Of a DNA stretch of 64,000 nucleotides, positions 53,012-61,618 are shown piece by piece; the stretch's first letter is position 1; the number at the start of each line of letters is the position of its first letter. The stretch is from NCBI RefSeq assembly GCF_039531105.1, contig NZ_BAAAPK010000001.1, positions 3,009,818 to 3,073,817 on the forward strand. The letters run 5' to 3'. Origin of the DNA: Microbacterium lacus. Its GTDB lineage: Bacteria; Actinomycetota; Actinomycetes; Actinomycetales; Microbacteriaceae. Made by a program: the position numbers and the translations under genes. The notes beneath the pieces were generated by a model. That model ran no database searches. It was not told the origin of the DNA and saw only the letters and a program-made list of their open reading frames with translations.

Positions 53012-53899
53012 TCAGAGGTGGTTGTGAACGAGATGAGCCGGATTGTCGCGGAAGATGAGCTCCAGTTCGCGCCGCGACAGGCCAGCAGCCGCAAGTCCGT
53101 CGGCGAGATCCTGAAGCATCGCGCTGGACGGAGGGCTCCACGAGAAAAAGTAATCGGATGTCGCGACGCATCGTTCGGCCCCGACCAGACGCACCATGCC
53201 CGCGAGGTCGGCGTGGGTGACGCGCCCGATCTGGGGGTACGCGCCCAGCGCGCAGATCTCGACGAAGGCGCCCAGCCTGGCGGCCTCGGCCATCTCGTCG
53301 GCACGTGCACCGATGGAATGGCTGTCGGGGTGCGCGAAGACGTACCGGTCGCTGAGTCTGCCCGTCTTGAGCAGAGCGATCGTCTCGGTCGTGCTCACGT
53401 GCCCCGAGTAGACGAGCACGGGGAAATCGTCGAGCACGTCGAGCAGATTTCGCGCGTCGGGGGTGAGTTCGCCATCGGACGTCAGCATCCGGGTGCCGAC
53501 CTCGCGCGCGGCATCGAACCGATCGATGACGCCGGCGATGCGTGCGGAGATTCCAGCGCGCGCGAGGTCGCTTGCCGCGCTGACCGTCGGCAGGAAGACG
53601 ACACCCGCACCCTGCTTCACCGCCATCTCGACGATGTCGGGTGTGATGCCGCCCGCGAAGCGGTTGAGCGTGATCGATGGGATGACCGCGATCCCCTCGA
53701 CGGCTTGCGCCACCAGTTGCGCACGCCCGATCGTGGGCCACACATGGGACTTCAGAACGACGCCGCGCATCCCCGCATCCCTGCAGGTCGTGATGTCGTC
53801 GACGTCTGACACGGGAGTGCGCAGATCGTCGGAGATCTCTGGATAGCCGTGCCGATGGAGGTCGACGGCACCCTCGAGGATTCCTTCCGCGAGAGTCAC
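53012..53899 (-). CDS. DUF6282 amidohydrolase-like protein
   Basis: 295 residues with an amidohydrolase-like histidine pattern: DLHRHGYPE near the N terminus, GVVLKSHVWPT, and a later FAHPDSHS plus TSDYFF. This matches DUF6282 as I know it, a family without assigned chemistry that often sits beside catabolic genes. The GTG overlaps the lyase stop (GTGA). Likely a metal-dependent hydrolase or lyase. Confidence 0.82.
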   Translation of the reverse strand: MTLAEGILEGAVDLHRHGYPEISDDLRTPVSDVDDITTCRDAGMRGVVLKSHVWPTIGRAQLVAQAVEGIAVIPSITLNRFAGGITPDIVEMAVKQGAGVVFLPTVSAASDLARAGISARIAGVIDRFDAAREVGTRMLTSDGELTPDARNLLDVLDDFPVLVYSGHVSTTETIALLKTGRLSDRYVFAHPDSHSIGARADEMAEAARLGAFVEICALGAYPQIGRVTHADLAGMVRLVGAERCVATSDYFFSWSPPSSAMLQDLADGLAAAGLSRRELELIFRDNPAHLVHNHL

Positions 53900-54771
53900 G
53901 GCCCCACCTCGCCGAGGACCGCGGCCTCCAGACGCTCCGCCGCCTCTATGCCCACGAGGGTGTTGAGGCTTCCCAACGTCGACATCCGGTCGACCCACGC
54001 GGAACTGTCGCCGTCGGCGAGAAGGTCTCGGAAGAAGCGGACGAACGCGTCCGACGCGATCCGCAAGGACGATGTCGGGTACAGCACGATCCCGTAGCCG
54101 AGTTCTGCGAACCTCTCGCGGGACAGCATGGGCGTCAGCCCTGATTCCGACATGTTCGCGACGAGGATGCCGGGGACCTCGGCCGCGATCCGCTCGAGCT
54201 CCGCCTCACTTTCCGGCGCGTCGATGAAGAGCGCATCGGCGCCCGCGTCGTGGTAACGCCGCGCGCGATCGATCGCCTCTCCGATGCCGAAGGGGGCGCG
54301 GGCGTCGGTGCGGGCGACGATGAGCGTCGTTTCGTCGGCCCGGGCACGCACGGCTGCGCGGATCTTCCGTTCCATCACGTCTGTCGGCTCCACGGACTTG
54401 CCTCGCAGATGGCCGCAGCGTTTGGGCCACGTCTGATCTTCCAGCTGGATGCCGGCCGCCCCCGATGACTCGAGGCGCTCGACGGCGCGCGCGACGTTGA
54501 CGACGTCGCCGTAGCCCGTGTCGGCATCGACGATGACGGGCATGTCGACGACCGCGGTCACCGCTCGCAGCGACTCAGTGATCTCGGCGAGCGCGATGAT
54601 GCCGATGTCCGGAAGGCCGTGCCGCCAGGCGGCCGTGGCGTACCCGCTGACATAGGCGGCCCTCGCCCCGGCGCTCTGCGCCGCCAGGGCTTCGAGCGGT
54701 GTCCCGACGCCGGGGAGGACGATCGTGCCGCCCGCTTCGCGGATAGCGCGGATGATGCGCGACTCAGGCAC
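53896..54771 (-). CDS. Isocitrate lyase/PEP mutase family lyase
   Basis: 291 residues of the PEPM/ICL superfamily: VDADTGYGD near residue 83 binds Mg2+, and the flexible loop carries KRCGH, whose cysteine is the general acid in true C-C lyases. Relatives cleave 2-methylisocitrate, 2,3-dimethylmalate or oxaloacetate. The GTG at 54771 overlaps the permease stop by 8 bp. It probably splits a branched dicarboxylate late in the pathway. Confidence 0.9.
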   Translation of the reverse strand: MPESRIIRAIREAGGTIVLPGVGTPLEALAAQSAGARAAYVSGYATAAWRHGLPDIGIIALAEITESLRAVTAVVDMPVIVDADTGYGDVVNVARAVERLESSGAAGIQLEDQTWPKRCGHLRGKSVEPTDVMERKIRAAVRARADETTLIVARTDARAPFGIGEAIDRARRYHDAGADALFIDAPESEAELERIAAEVPGILVANMSESGLTPMLSRERFAELGYGIVLYPTSSLRIASDAFVRFFRDLLADGDSSAWVDRMSTLGSLNTLVGIEAAERLEAAVLGEVGP

Positions 54772-55768
54772 CGGCGGATCCTCTCCGTCCTCGGCCTGCG
54801 AGGATGGCGGCGAACGAGACGGCCAGCAGCAAAGCGAGACCGTTGAAGACGGGCGCGACCCAGAATGGCGCTCCCAGCAGGTTGAGACCGGACACTCCCA
54901 CTGCCAGCACGAGAACTCCGACCATGGTTCCCCAGACGTTGAATCTTCCGCGCCGGATCGTGGTCGCCCCGAGGAAGGCTGCTGCGTAAGCGGGCAGGAG
55001 GAACGCAGGACCCGTGCTCGGGCTTGCCGAGCCCACGGTCCCGGTCTGGAGCACACCGGCGACTCCGGCGAGAGCGCCGGCGCCGATGAATGCGATCGCG
55101 AGATACGCGTTGGTCGGGACCCCGGCGAGGCGCGCGGGAGCACGGCCGAGTCCCGTCGCGGCGAGGTAGCGGCCGAACGGGGTCCGCTCCAGCAGTATCC
55201 ACAGGATGAGCGCGATGACGATGAGGTAGTAGAACGTGAGGGGGAGCCCCAGGAAGCGGCTGCGGGCGATCACGGTGAGCCCCTCGTCGATGCCCTCGAA
55301 GAGCACTGATCCGTTCGTGAGGAGCAGATTGCCGCCCGAGAGCAGCGTCCCCATTCCGAGCGTCGCGATGAACGCGCTGACCCGTACCTTGACGACGAGG
55401 AAGGCGTTGACCGCGCCGATGAGCGCGCCCGCGCCGATGCCCAGCAAGATGGCTGGTACGAGCGGCACGCCACCGATGGACGCCCATGCGGTGAGGACCG
55501 AGGTGAAACCGAGCGTTGCACCGACGGACAGGTCGAATTCTCCCGCCGCGAGGGGCAGGATCACGGCGAGGGCGAGGATCGCGGGCACGGCCTGATTGTT
55601 GGCGATTGCCTGGAAGTTGGACCAGGTGGGGAAAAGGGTCGGCGCCACCATCGAGAAGACGGCGATAAGCACGAGCAGGAAGATGACGATGGCGTAGTTG
55701 CCCACAGCCTGCTGCGCGATGCGGCGGCCCGTGCCGCGCGGGGCGGCAGTAGTGGCCGTAGTGGTCAT
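54764..55768 (-). CDS. Ribose-type ABC transporter permease (RbsC family)
   Basis: 334 residues with eight to ten helices and the conserved cytoplasmic loop GENERA equivalents ATGLGRAPARLAGV, then FIGAGALAGVAGVLQ and LLPAYAAAFLGATT. Forms the channel of a CUT2-class importer. The ATG overlaps the ATPase stop (ATGA). Confidence 0.93.
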   Translation of the reverse strand: MTTTATTAAPRGTGRRIAQQAVGNYAIVIFLLVLIAVFSMVAPTLFPTWSNFQAIANNQAVPAILALAVILPLAAGEFDLSVGATLGFTSVLTAWASIGGVPLVPAILLGIGAGALIGAVNAFLVVKVRVSAFIATLGMGTLLSGGNLLLTNGSVLFEGIDEGLTVIARSRFLGLPLTFYYLIVIALILWILLERTPFGRYLAATGLGRAPARLAGVPTNAYLAIAFIGAGALAGVAGVLQTGTVGSASPSTGPAFLLPAYAAAFLGATTIRRGRFNVWGTMVGVLVLAVGVSGLNLLGAPFWVAPVFNGLALLLAVSFAAILAGRGRRGSAGA

Positions 55769-57297
55769 GAGAGGGCTCCTGACGAGGATTCGGATGACGG
55801 TGGGGAGAAGCTGGATGAGGTTAGGCGTTCGACCGTGATGTCGGACCCACGGACCTCGTCCACGAGGCGTCCGCGGTCGAGGACGAGGACCCGATCGCAA
55901 AGCGATGCGAGTTCGTCGAAGTCGGTCGATGCCACGACGAGCGCGATGCCGGTTGCGGCGAGCTCGCGACAGATGGCCGCGATCTCGCCGCGTGCGCCGA
56001 TGTCGATTCCCTGCGTCGGCTCATCGAGGACCAGCACCGACAGATCGAGGGCCGCGTTCCGCGCGAAGACGACCTTCTGCTGGTTTCCGCCGCTGAGGTC
56101 GTCCATCGGCGCCGCGGGGATCGGGGGACGAACACCGAACCGTCGCACGAGCGTGCGGGCGAGATCGTCCTCTTTGCGCCGATTGACGAAACCCGCGTCA
56201 CTGACGCTGTGGAGCACGCTGAGCGTTGCGTTCTCCGCGACGGTCATTCCAGTCACGGCCCCCTCGGCCCGCCGGTCCTGCGGGACGTATCCGACTCCAC
56301 GGCGACGAGCGTGACGAGGTGAGCGCGGAGCGTACCCCTGGTCCTTGAGTCTGAGGCCGCCCGCCGCGGGAGACTGCGCACCGGCCAGCATGCGCGCCAG
56401 CTCGGAGCGTCCGCATCCGATGAGGCCGGTCACGCCCAGGATCTCTCCCCGGCCGAGCTTGAACGAGACGCCCTGGAGCCGTGGGCCACCAAGCCCTTCG
56501 ACCGCCAAGACGGTAGGGCGCTCGATGCTGGAGCGCTGGTGGGAGACGACGGGCGCCGGGCGTCCGAGCACTAGCTCGATGAGGTCCGCGGTCGAGTGAC
56601 CCGCGTTCGGCGTGTGCGTCACGAGGCGTCCGTCGCGCAGGATGACGAGATCGTCGGCGATCTGTCGGACCTCGTCCAGGCGATGCGAGACATAGACGAT
56701 CGATGCACCTTCGGAGACGGCCGTGCGCAGAGCACCGAGGACCTTCTGCACCTCGGACTCGGGGAGGGAGGCCGTCGGCTCATCGAGGAAGATCGTCGGT
56801 CGGTCGGCCTCGAAGAATGCCCGCGCGATGGCGACCATCGTCTGCTGGGCAGGCGCCAGCTGACTCATGAGCGTCGAGGGATCGACCTCGACGCCCAGCC
56901 GGTCGAGCGTGTCTGCGACGCGGGCGTCCTGACGCCGCTGCGCGATCAGCCCGCCCCGGACGACCCCCGTGAAGCGCTCCGTCAGCGCGAAGTTGTCACT
57001 TACCGACATCGCCGGAACGATCGCGAGGTCCTGATGCAGGAAGCGCACGCCGAGCGAGTGGACGTGGCGCGGGGCAACCGGGAGCGCTAAGGGCTGGCCG
57101 TGCACGAACGCCTCGCCCTCGCCTGCGTCTGGGGTGTAGAACCCGGACAGGATCTTGATGAGCGTCGACTTGCCGGAGCCGTTCTGTCCGAGCAGAGCCG
57201 TGACGCGCCCGGTTCCGAAGGCGACGGTCACGTCGTCGAGCGCACGCTGGGCGCCGAAGGTCTTCGAGATGTTTCTGACCTCGATGGCAGCATCCAT
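55765..57297 (-). CDS. Ribose-type ABC transporter ATPase (RbsA family)
   Basis: 510 residues with two ATPase halves. The first half has Walker A GQNGSGKST (residues 36-44), a divergent signature LAPAQQTMVAIARA and LDEPTASL. The second half has a degenerate Walker A GLIGCGRSE, the signature LSGGNQQKVVFARN and LDEPTQGID, the asymmetry typical of CUT2 ATPases. The ATG at 57297 follows AGGAA. Confidence 0.94.
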   Translation of the reverse strand: MDAAIEVRNISKTFGAQRALDDVTVAFGTGRVTALLGQNGSGKSTLIKILSGFYTPDAGEGEAFVHGQPLALPVAPRHVHSLGVRFLHQDLAIVPAMSVSDNFALTERFTGVVRGGLIAQRRQDARVADTLDRLGVEVDPSTLMSQLAPAQQTMVAIARAFFEADRPTIFLDEPTASLPESEVQKVLGALRTAVSEGASIVYVSHRLDEVRQIADDLVILRDGRLVTHTPNAGHSTADLIELVLGRPAPVVSHQRSSIERPTVLAVEGLGGPRLQGVSFKLGRGEILGVTGLIGCGRSELARMLAGAQSPAAGGLRLKDQGYAPRSPRHARRRGVGYVPQDRRAEGAVTGMTVAENATLSVLHSVSDAGFVNRRKEDDLARTLVRRFGVRPPIPAAPMDDLSGGNQQKVVFARNAALDLSVLVLDEPTQGIDIGARGEIAAICRELAATGIALVVASTDFDELASLCDRVLVLDRGRLVDEVRGSDITVERLTSSSFSPPSSESSSGALS

Positions 57298-57316
57298 GGG
57301 AATTCCTAGCGTCGGG

Positions 57317-57346
57317 GTCGGGGAGGACATGCGCGTCCTCCCCGAC
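57317..57346 (-). promoter_or_regulatory. Intercistronic hairpin after the binding-protein gene
   Basis: GTCGGGGAGGAC (57317-57328) and GTCCTCCCCGAC (57335-57346) form a perfect 12-bp stem with a 6-base loop between the binding-protein stop and the ATPase start. It probably ends or slows part of the transcripts so that binding protein is made in excess. Confidence 0.65.
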
Positions 57347-57363
57347 GGGGGTGAGAGGCGACG

Positions 57364-58470
57364 TCAGCCGATGCCCCACATGCGGCTGTACTCCGAGCGG
57401 AAGTCGAAGTCGCCCGTCCAGGCGGTGCCCTTCTCGGGGAGGTTGTCGGCGGTGAGGATGCGCGCGGGAACGCCGTCATCCTCGACCATCGGAGCGCCCT
57501 GGCTCAGTCGAAGCACCGCATCAGCACCTGCCCAGCCGACCCACTCGAGCGCCTCGCCGACCACGATCTTTTGGGGTGCGCCGGCGCGGATGAACTCGAG
57601 GTTCTGCAGGTTTCCATTGAACGACGCCACCATGACGTCGTCACGACCGGATTGCTGGACCGCCTGGACCATGTCTGTGGCAGCGGCGTCATACGGAGCC
57701 CACAGCACGTTCACGTCGGGGTTGGCCTGGATCGTGCTTTGCACGAGCGAGACGAGATCGGCACCGCCTGCGGTCTGCGAGATGTCTTGCTCAGCCACGA
57801 TCTCGCATCCGGAGCAATCGGCGAAGACCTCCTTGCTGCCCTCGACGCGTTTGACAACGGTCTTGAACTCGTTGCCCGTGAACATGGCGACCTTCGCATC
57901 GCCGCCGGTCTCCACGACGATCTGCGCCGCAAGCATCCGACCTTCCTCGTCTCCATGAAGAGACACCTCGTGATCGAGTCCCGTCGTGTTGTCGGTCGCG
58001 GAGGCGACGACAAAGATGCCCGCATCACGAGCGCGTTCGAGCGCGCCGGCGACGATGTCAGGGTCGATGGAGACGAGGAACACGGCGTCCGCGTCCTGCG
58101 TGATGGCCTGGTCAATGGCGGCGTTGTCCAGCGAGGGGTCACCCTTCGGGTCGACGAGGGTCGTCTCCCATCCGAGGGCGTCGGCGGCTTCGATGAAACC
58201 TTCCGCCTGCCGTTTGCATCCCTCGGTCGCCATTCCACAGGGAACGACGACGACGGACAGCGCCGTCCCGTCTGTCACTGGGCTGTCTGTCGGACCGGGC
58301 CAGGTGGAAATCTCCTGGCGGCCCTGCTCGGCGATTGCAGCGACCGCCTCCGGCACAGCACCGGCCTGGGCGCTGGGCGCCGCGACGTCTTCGTCCGGAC
58401 CGCTGCATGCGCTGAGCAGCAGAACAGCCGTAGCGAGGACGACGGGCGCGAACCACATCTGCTTCTTCAT
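57364..58470 (-). CDS. Substrate-binding lipoprotein of the ribose-type importer
   Basis: 368 residues with lipobox LLSAC (cysteine near residue 22), then a periplasmic-binding-protein 4 (sugar-binding, LacI-like) fold: DADAVFLVSIDP, ASATDNTTGLDHEVSLHGDEEGRM. Four cysteines in two pairs (VPCGMATEGC, DCSGCE) may form disulfides. The ligand is unknown; CUT2 proteins bind pentoses, AI-2, nucleosides or small polyols. AAAGGAG lies 7-8 nt before the ATG. First gene of the operon. Confidence 0.92.
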   Translation of the reverse strand: MKKQMWFAPVVLATAVLLLSACSGPDEDVAAPSAQAGAVPEAVAAIAEQGRQEISTWPGPTDSPVTDGTALSVVVVPCGMATEGCKRQAEGFIEAADALGWETTLVDPKGDPSLDNAAIDQAITQDADAVFLVSIDPDIVAGALERARDAGIFVVASATDNTTGLDHEVSLHGDEEGRMLAAQIVVETGGDAKVAMFTGNEFKTVVKRVEGSKEVFADCSGCEIVAEQDISQTAGGADLVSLVQSTIQANPDVNVLWAPYDAAATDMVQAVQQSGRDDVMVASFNGNLQNLEFIRAGAPQKIVVGEALEWVGWAGADAVLRLSQGAPMVEDDGVPARILTADNLPEKGTAWTGDFDFRSEYSRMWGIG

Positions 58471-58593
58471 GGCTCGACTCCTTTCACATTCGATGTCGGG
58501 TGCGGCGGCTGCCGCGTGTGGTGCAGTCACCCGGTCAGGCACGTCGGGCGAGAAAGCTCCGAGTGGCGCCGAGGTCGGCTCCAACTTCGGACA

Positions 58594-58614
58594 CTGGTTC
58601 GCTCAGCGGACCAG
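58594..58614. promoter_or_regulatory. 21-bp palindromic operator downstream of the operon promoter
   Basis: CTGGTNCGCTNAGCGNACCAG: four paired blocks match perfectly around the centre. It lies roughly 14-34 nt after the predicted start of the operon transcript, a suitable roadblock site for the adjacent IclR regulator. Confidence 0.65.
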
Positions 58615-58634
58615 CGTTTCTCTTTCTGGACCAC

Positions 58635-58664
58635 ACGTTAGGGCTGACTCCCCGCATCGGTCAA
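58635..58664 (-). promoter_or_regulatory. Promoter of the ten-gene catabolic operon
   Basis: Minus strand TTGACC (58664-58659), 18-bp spacer, TAACGT (58640-58635). The rest of the 314-bp gap between the binding-protein gene and the IclR gene (58471-58784) holds the operator, the leader and no ORF that I can support. Confidence 0.65.
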
Positions 58665-58784
58665 TACGCGATGTGTGACGTTCGTGTTACGACACCGGGC
58701 GCGGCCAGGCGCCCTAAGTGCCGAACTCGGGCGCGCCGAAGACACCCGTCACAGCGATAGCCGCGCCAGGTGTTGGGGAGTGGG

Positions 58785-59543
58785 TCAGCTCCAGCCCATC
58801 GCGGAGGTTACGGCGGCCGCGGTCGCACTCACGGACGCAGCGAGTTGCGTCTCAGCCGCTTCGACACGTTCGAGAAGACCGCCGAGGCTCACGGCACCCA
58901 CAGGTGCGCCCGACTCGTCGCGCAGGGCGACGGCGATGGCCCCCACGCCTTGTGAGACGTCTCCTCGTGCAACGGCATAGCCATGCTCGCGGGCGAAGGC
59001 CACGCGGCGCCGGACGGCCGCTCCGCGTTCCGGATCGAGGCCGGAGACGGCCGCATCCAGGGCGTCGGTGTCAAGGACGCTGAGTATGGCGCTTCCACTC
59101 GCGCCGACGTGGAGGGGCACGACGGTGCCGGGAGGGGTAGAGAGATCGCGCATCGGATGCCACCCCTCGATGCGCTCGGCGCAGGCTGCCGCATTGTCTC
59201 GCAAGAGCATCAGATAGACCGTCTCCCCCGTCTGCTCGCGCAGTTGACGCAGTGCCGACCGGGCCTCTTTACGGATGTCGAGCGACGAGGCGACGACGTC
59301 GGCCAGCTGCATGATCCGCACCCCCAGCCGGTAGGCCCGCGTCTGGTCGTTCTGCTCGAGCAGGCCGAGCGAGACGAGCGTCTGTGCCACACGATGCACG
59401 GTCGCCTTGCTCAGCCCGACCTCGGCAGCAAGGCGGGTGAGCCCCATTTCGGGACGCTCACGGGTGAATGCGAACAGGATCTCTCCCGCGCGCGTGACGC
59501 CGTTGAGGTCGGATCCGCGCTCCGGACCATCGTTTTGTCCCAT
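58785..59543 (-). CDS. IclR-family transcriptional regulator
   Basis: 252 residues: N-terminal winged HTH (MGLTRLAAEVGLSKATVHRV, near 33-52) and a C-terminal effector domain (GWHPMRDLSTPPGTVVPLHVGASG, DVSQGVGAIAVAL, GAVSLGGL). It lies upstream of the catabolic operon in the same direction and is the only regulator nearby, so it probably senses the substrate or an early product. Confidence 0.92.
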   Translation of the reverse strand: MGQNDGPERGSDLNGVTRAGEILFAFTRERPEMGLTRLAAEVGLSKATVHRVAQTLVSLGLLEQNDQTRAYRLGVRIMQLADVVASSLDIRKEARSALRQLREQTGETVYLMLLRDNAAACAERIEGWHPMRDLSTPPGTVVPLHVGASGSAILSVLDTDALDAAVSGLDPERGAAVRRRVAFAREHGYAVARGDVSQGVGAIAVALRDESGAPVGAVSLGGLLERVEAAETQLAASVSATAAAVTSAMGWS

Positions 59544-59550
59544 GAACCGA

Positions 59551-59579
59551 ACGGTAGGCGTCGCAAAGACACCAGTCAA
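59551..59579 (-). promoter_or_regulatory. Promoter of the iclR-type gene
   Basis: Minus strand TTGACT (59579-59574), 17-bp spacer, TACCGT (59556-59551), then 7 nt to the ATG: a consensus-like, leaderless promoter. Confidence 0.75.
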
Positions 59580-59821
59580 GCCGCACCGGGTCGGATCACA
59601 TCCGCGGGGTGCGGGTCCGCTCTTTCCGGAGACCGGTCCATCCCATCGCTCGAGAGGGGCAGAAGGCCACCGTCTCTGTCGAGCCGCGATTGGGTCGTTC
59701 ATAGGCCGCGGGCTCTATCGGTGGCGTTCCCCAGCATCGGATGACGAAAACGAGTCGTACGTCGTCCACGGTTCTCGTGGCGGGCACGACTGGCACGCTC
59801 ACCATCTGCACTCCTCATCTC

Positions 59822-60044
59822 GCGCCGAAGATGCTGACCCCGCGCGCTCGTGGCCGTCGCTCCGACCGCCGGTTCCCGCATGGCGATGGCCGCCTCCGTC
59901 GCCGAGGGGCTAACCAACTCGGGCATCGCCGCAAAACTGTTCATATCGGAACGCACCGTGGAGACGCACATTCAGCATCTCTTCGACAAGCTCGACCTCC
60001 CGGGTCATCCCCACTCCAACCGACGAGTGCTCGCAGCCCTGTGA
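59822..60044 (+). pseudogene. LuxR/NarL-type HTH remnant
   Basis: The C-terminal HTH of a LuxR response regulator is readable from about 59888 to 60044 (VAEGLTNSGIAAKLFISERT, then VETHIQHLFDKL). The preceding LTPR motif, which normally leads directly into it, is at about 59835 in another frame, and no receiver domain is found upstream. This is a truncated, frameshifted relic. The flanks 59580-59821 and 60045-60271 hold no gene I can support. Confidence 0.7.
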
Positions 60045-60271
60045 TTTATCGACGCAAGGCGAGCGGCTCGTCCATAGCTCGCTGCAGACAATCCCGCGCG
60101 ACGCCCACACCACCGGCGCCGCGCGGCACCTCTGGGCGGCAGGCGGTCGCGGACCGACCGCGAACTCCCCTCCCGGACACAGCCCGCACAGGCGTCCCGC
60201 TCCAGCGCCTGCGCCCGTCCCCTGTTGAGGCATCGCCCGACTGAGGATCCGCGCACGGAACGCGATCGGCC

Positions 60272-60592
60272 CTACAGCTGCGTCGCGGTGCGCGCGATTG
60301 TGGAGGTGACCCAGAATGCCAGGACCAGAACAAGAGCCCCGGCAACGGGTGCGATGAGAACCCACCACCCCTTCGCGCGGAGCAGATAGCTGCCAGCAAC
60401 AGCGGTGGTGAGTGAAAGACCTGCGGCGACCAGGAACCCGTTCATGGCGCGCGTGATCGACGGGTAGTCGCATCGGTCTCCACATCCTGCGACATTCAGA
60501 CCGCTGACCACCATCGTGTATGTCAGAGCGATCGCCGCCAAGAGGAGTATCAGCGTGAGCAGCGCTGCGTAGCTCAGGCGGCTTCCGTCCAT
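60272..60592 (-). CDS. Hypothetical three-helix membrane protein
   Basis: 106 residues with helices near 7-30, 50-68 and 77-97. An outward loop contains NVAGCGDRCDYPS with two cysteines, likely a disulfide. No family recognised. The ATG follows TACGGT by 6 nt (leaderless), which supports the gene. Confidence 0.65.
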   Translation of the reverse strand: MDGSRLSYAALLTLILLLAAIALTYTMVVSGLNVAGCGDRCDYPSITRAMNGFLVAAGLSLTTAVAGSYLLRAKGWWVLIAPVAGALVLVLAFWVTSTIARTATQL

Positions 60593-60715
60593 GGACCGAC
60601 CGTACCCGCCGCCCTCGACAAATCAGAGAGCATCGTGCACCTCTTGACGAAAGTGAGACACGCGTTGCGCGGTCACGGATCCTTTTGCGCACCGCCGGCG
60701 GACACACGCCGCTGC

Positions 60716-61618
60716 TCACGGCGCGATGTTGCTTCTCCACATCCATGCCAGGGCCGGGATCCAGGCCACCAGCACATAGGAGGCGCCCGCCATCATGATG
60801 AGGAGGACGACCGACCACGCGCTGATCATTCTCAAGTTCTTCGGCCGTTCCAACAGCATGGCGACCGAGAGGAGGGCTCCTGCGATGATCACGATCGTCG
60901 GCAAGATGGCGGCCTGAACGCGATCACTCACGAAACAGTTGCGCGGTCCTGGCATAGATAATGCACACGCCTCGGGCCCGATCGGCACAGCGATCAACCA
61001 GACAACTGCAAGAGCGAGGACGGTGGCAATCCCCACCGCCAGGAGGCGCTTTCGAAGAGCCAGGCCGTAGCGTCCGACCTGCTGCGAAGCGGTCATGGCT
61101 TGAGCGTATGTCGGTACGACTCGGGCGGCGCGTGCCGCCGCAGAATCATCTTTTGCTTTCTGGTAACGGCTGCGCGCTGTGGAGGCGGGGATGCCCGTGA
61201 CCTGGGCGGCTTGGGCCAGGGTGAGCCTGTCCCAGTGGACGAGTCGGATGAGCTCGGCAAGGTCTGGCTCGAGGCGGGCAACGGCATCTCGGACGTCCAC
61301 TCCGGCGTCGGAGGCGGGTGCGGGGTTCTCCGGGGCGAGCATGAGTCGGAGCCGGTCGGCGAGTCGCCAGCGGCGTCGTTCGGCGCGGTCGGCGTTGGCG
61401 AGGACGTTTCGTGCGACGCCGAACAGCCACATGCGCGCTTCCGTCGTGTCCTTTGGCACGTCTGCTGCTTTCCGCCAGGCTGTGAGCATGGTTTCGGCCA
61501 CCAGGTCGGCGGCGTCGTTTGTTCCGACTCGTCGTTCAAAGTAGGCGAGGATGTCGACGGCGTTGAACGAGATGACGTCGGTCAGGTGCGCCGCGAGGTC
61601 CTTATCTGTGCGCGTCAC
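60716..61618 (-). CDS. ECF sigma factor fused to a C-terminal membrane domain
   Basis: 300 residues in one uninterrupted frame. Residues 1-~85 are sigma region 2 (AVDILAYFERRV, AADLVAETMLTAWR, ARMWLFGVARNVLAN). Residues ~110-160 are region 4 (RLTLAQAAQVTGIPASTARS). Then follow about three transmembrane helices (~190-205, 230-250, 262-285). A TACGCT box sits 6 nt before an in-frame ATG at 61096, so the membrane part (126 residues) might also be made alone. The GTG start overlaps the upstream gene's stop (GTGA). Confidence 0.75.
   Translation of the reverse strand: MTRTDKDLAAHLTDVISFNAVDILAYFERRVGTNDAADLVAETMLTAWRKAADVPKDTTEARMWLFGVARNVLANADRAERRRWRLADRLRLMLAPENPAPASDAGVDVRDAVARLEPDLAELIRLVHWDRLTLAQAAQVTGIPASTARSRYQKAKDDSAAARAARVVPTYAQAMTASQQVGRYGLALRKRLLAVGIATVLALAVVWLIAVPIGPEACALSMPGPRNCFVSDRVQAAILPTIVIIAGALLSVAMLLERPKNLRMISAWSVVLLIMMAGASYVLVAWIPALAWMWRSNIAP

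Noticed and set aside
59910-60818. A 302-codon minus-strand frame over the LuxR remnant and membrane gene
   Set aside because: No domain, no ribosome site, Arg/Cys-rich composition typical of a shadow frame; the membrane protein on the same strand has its own promoter-like start.
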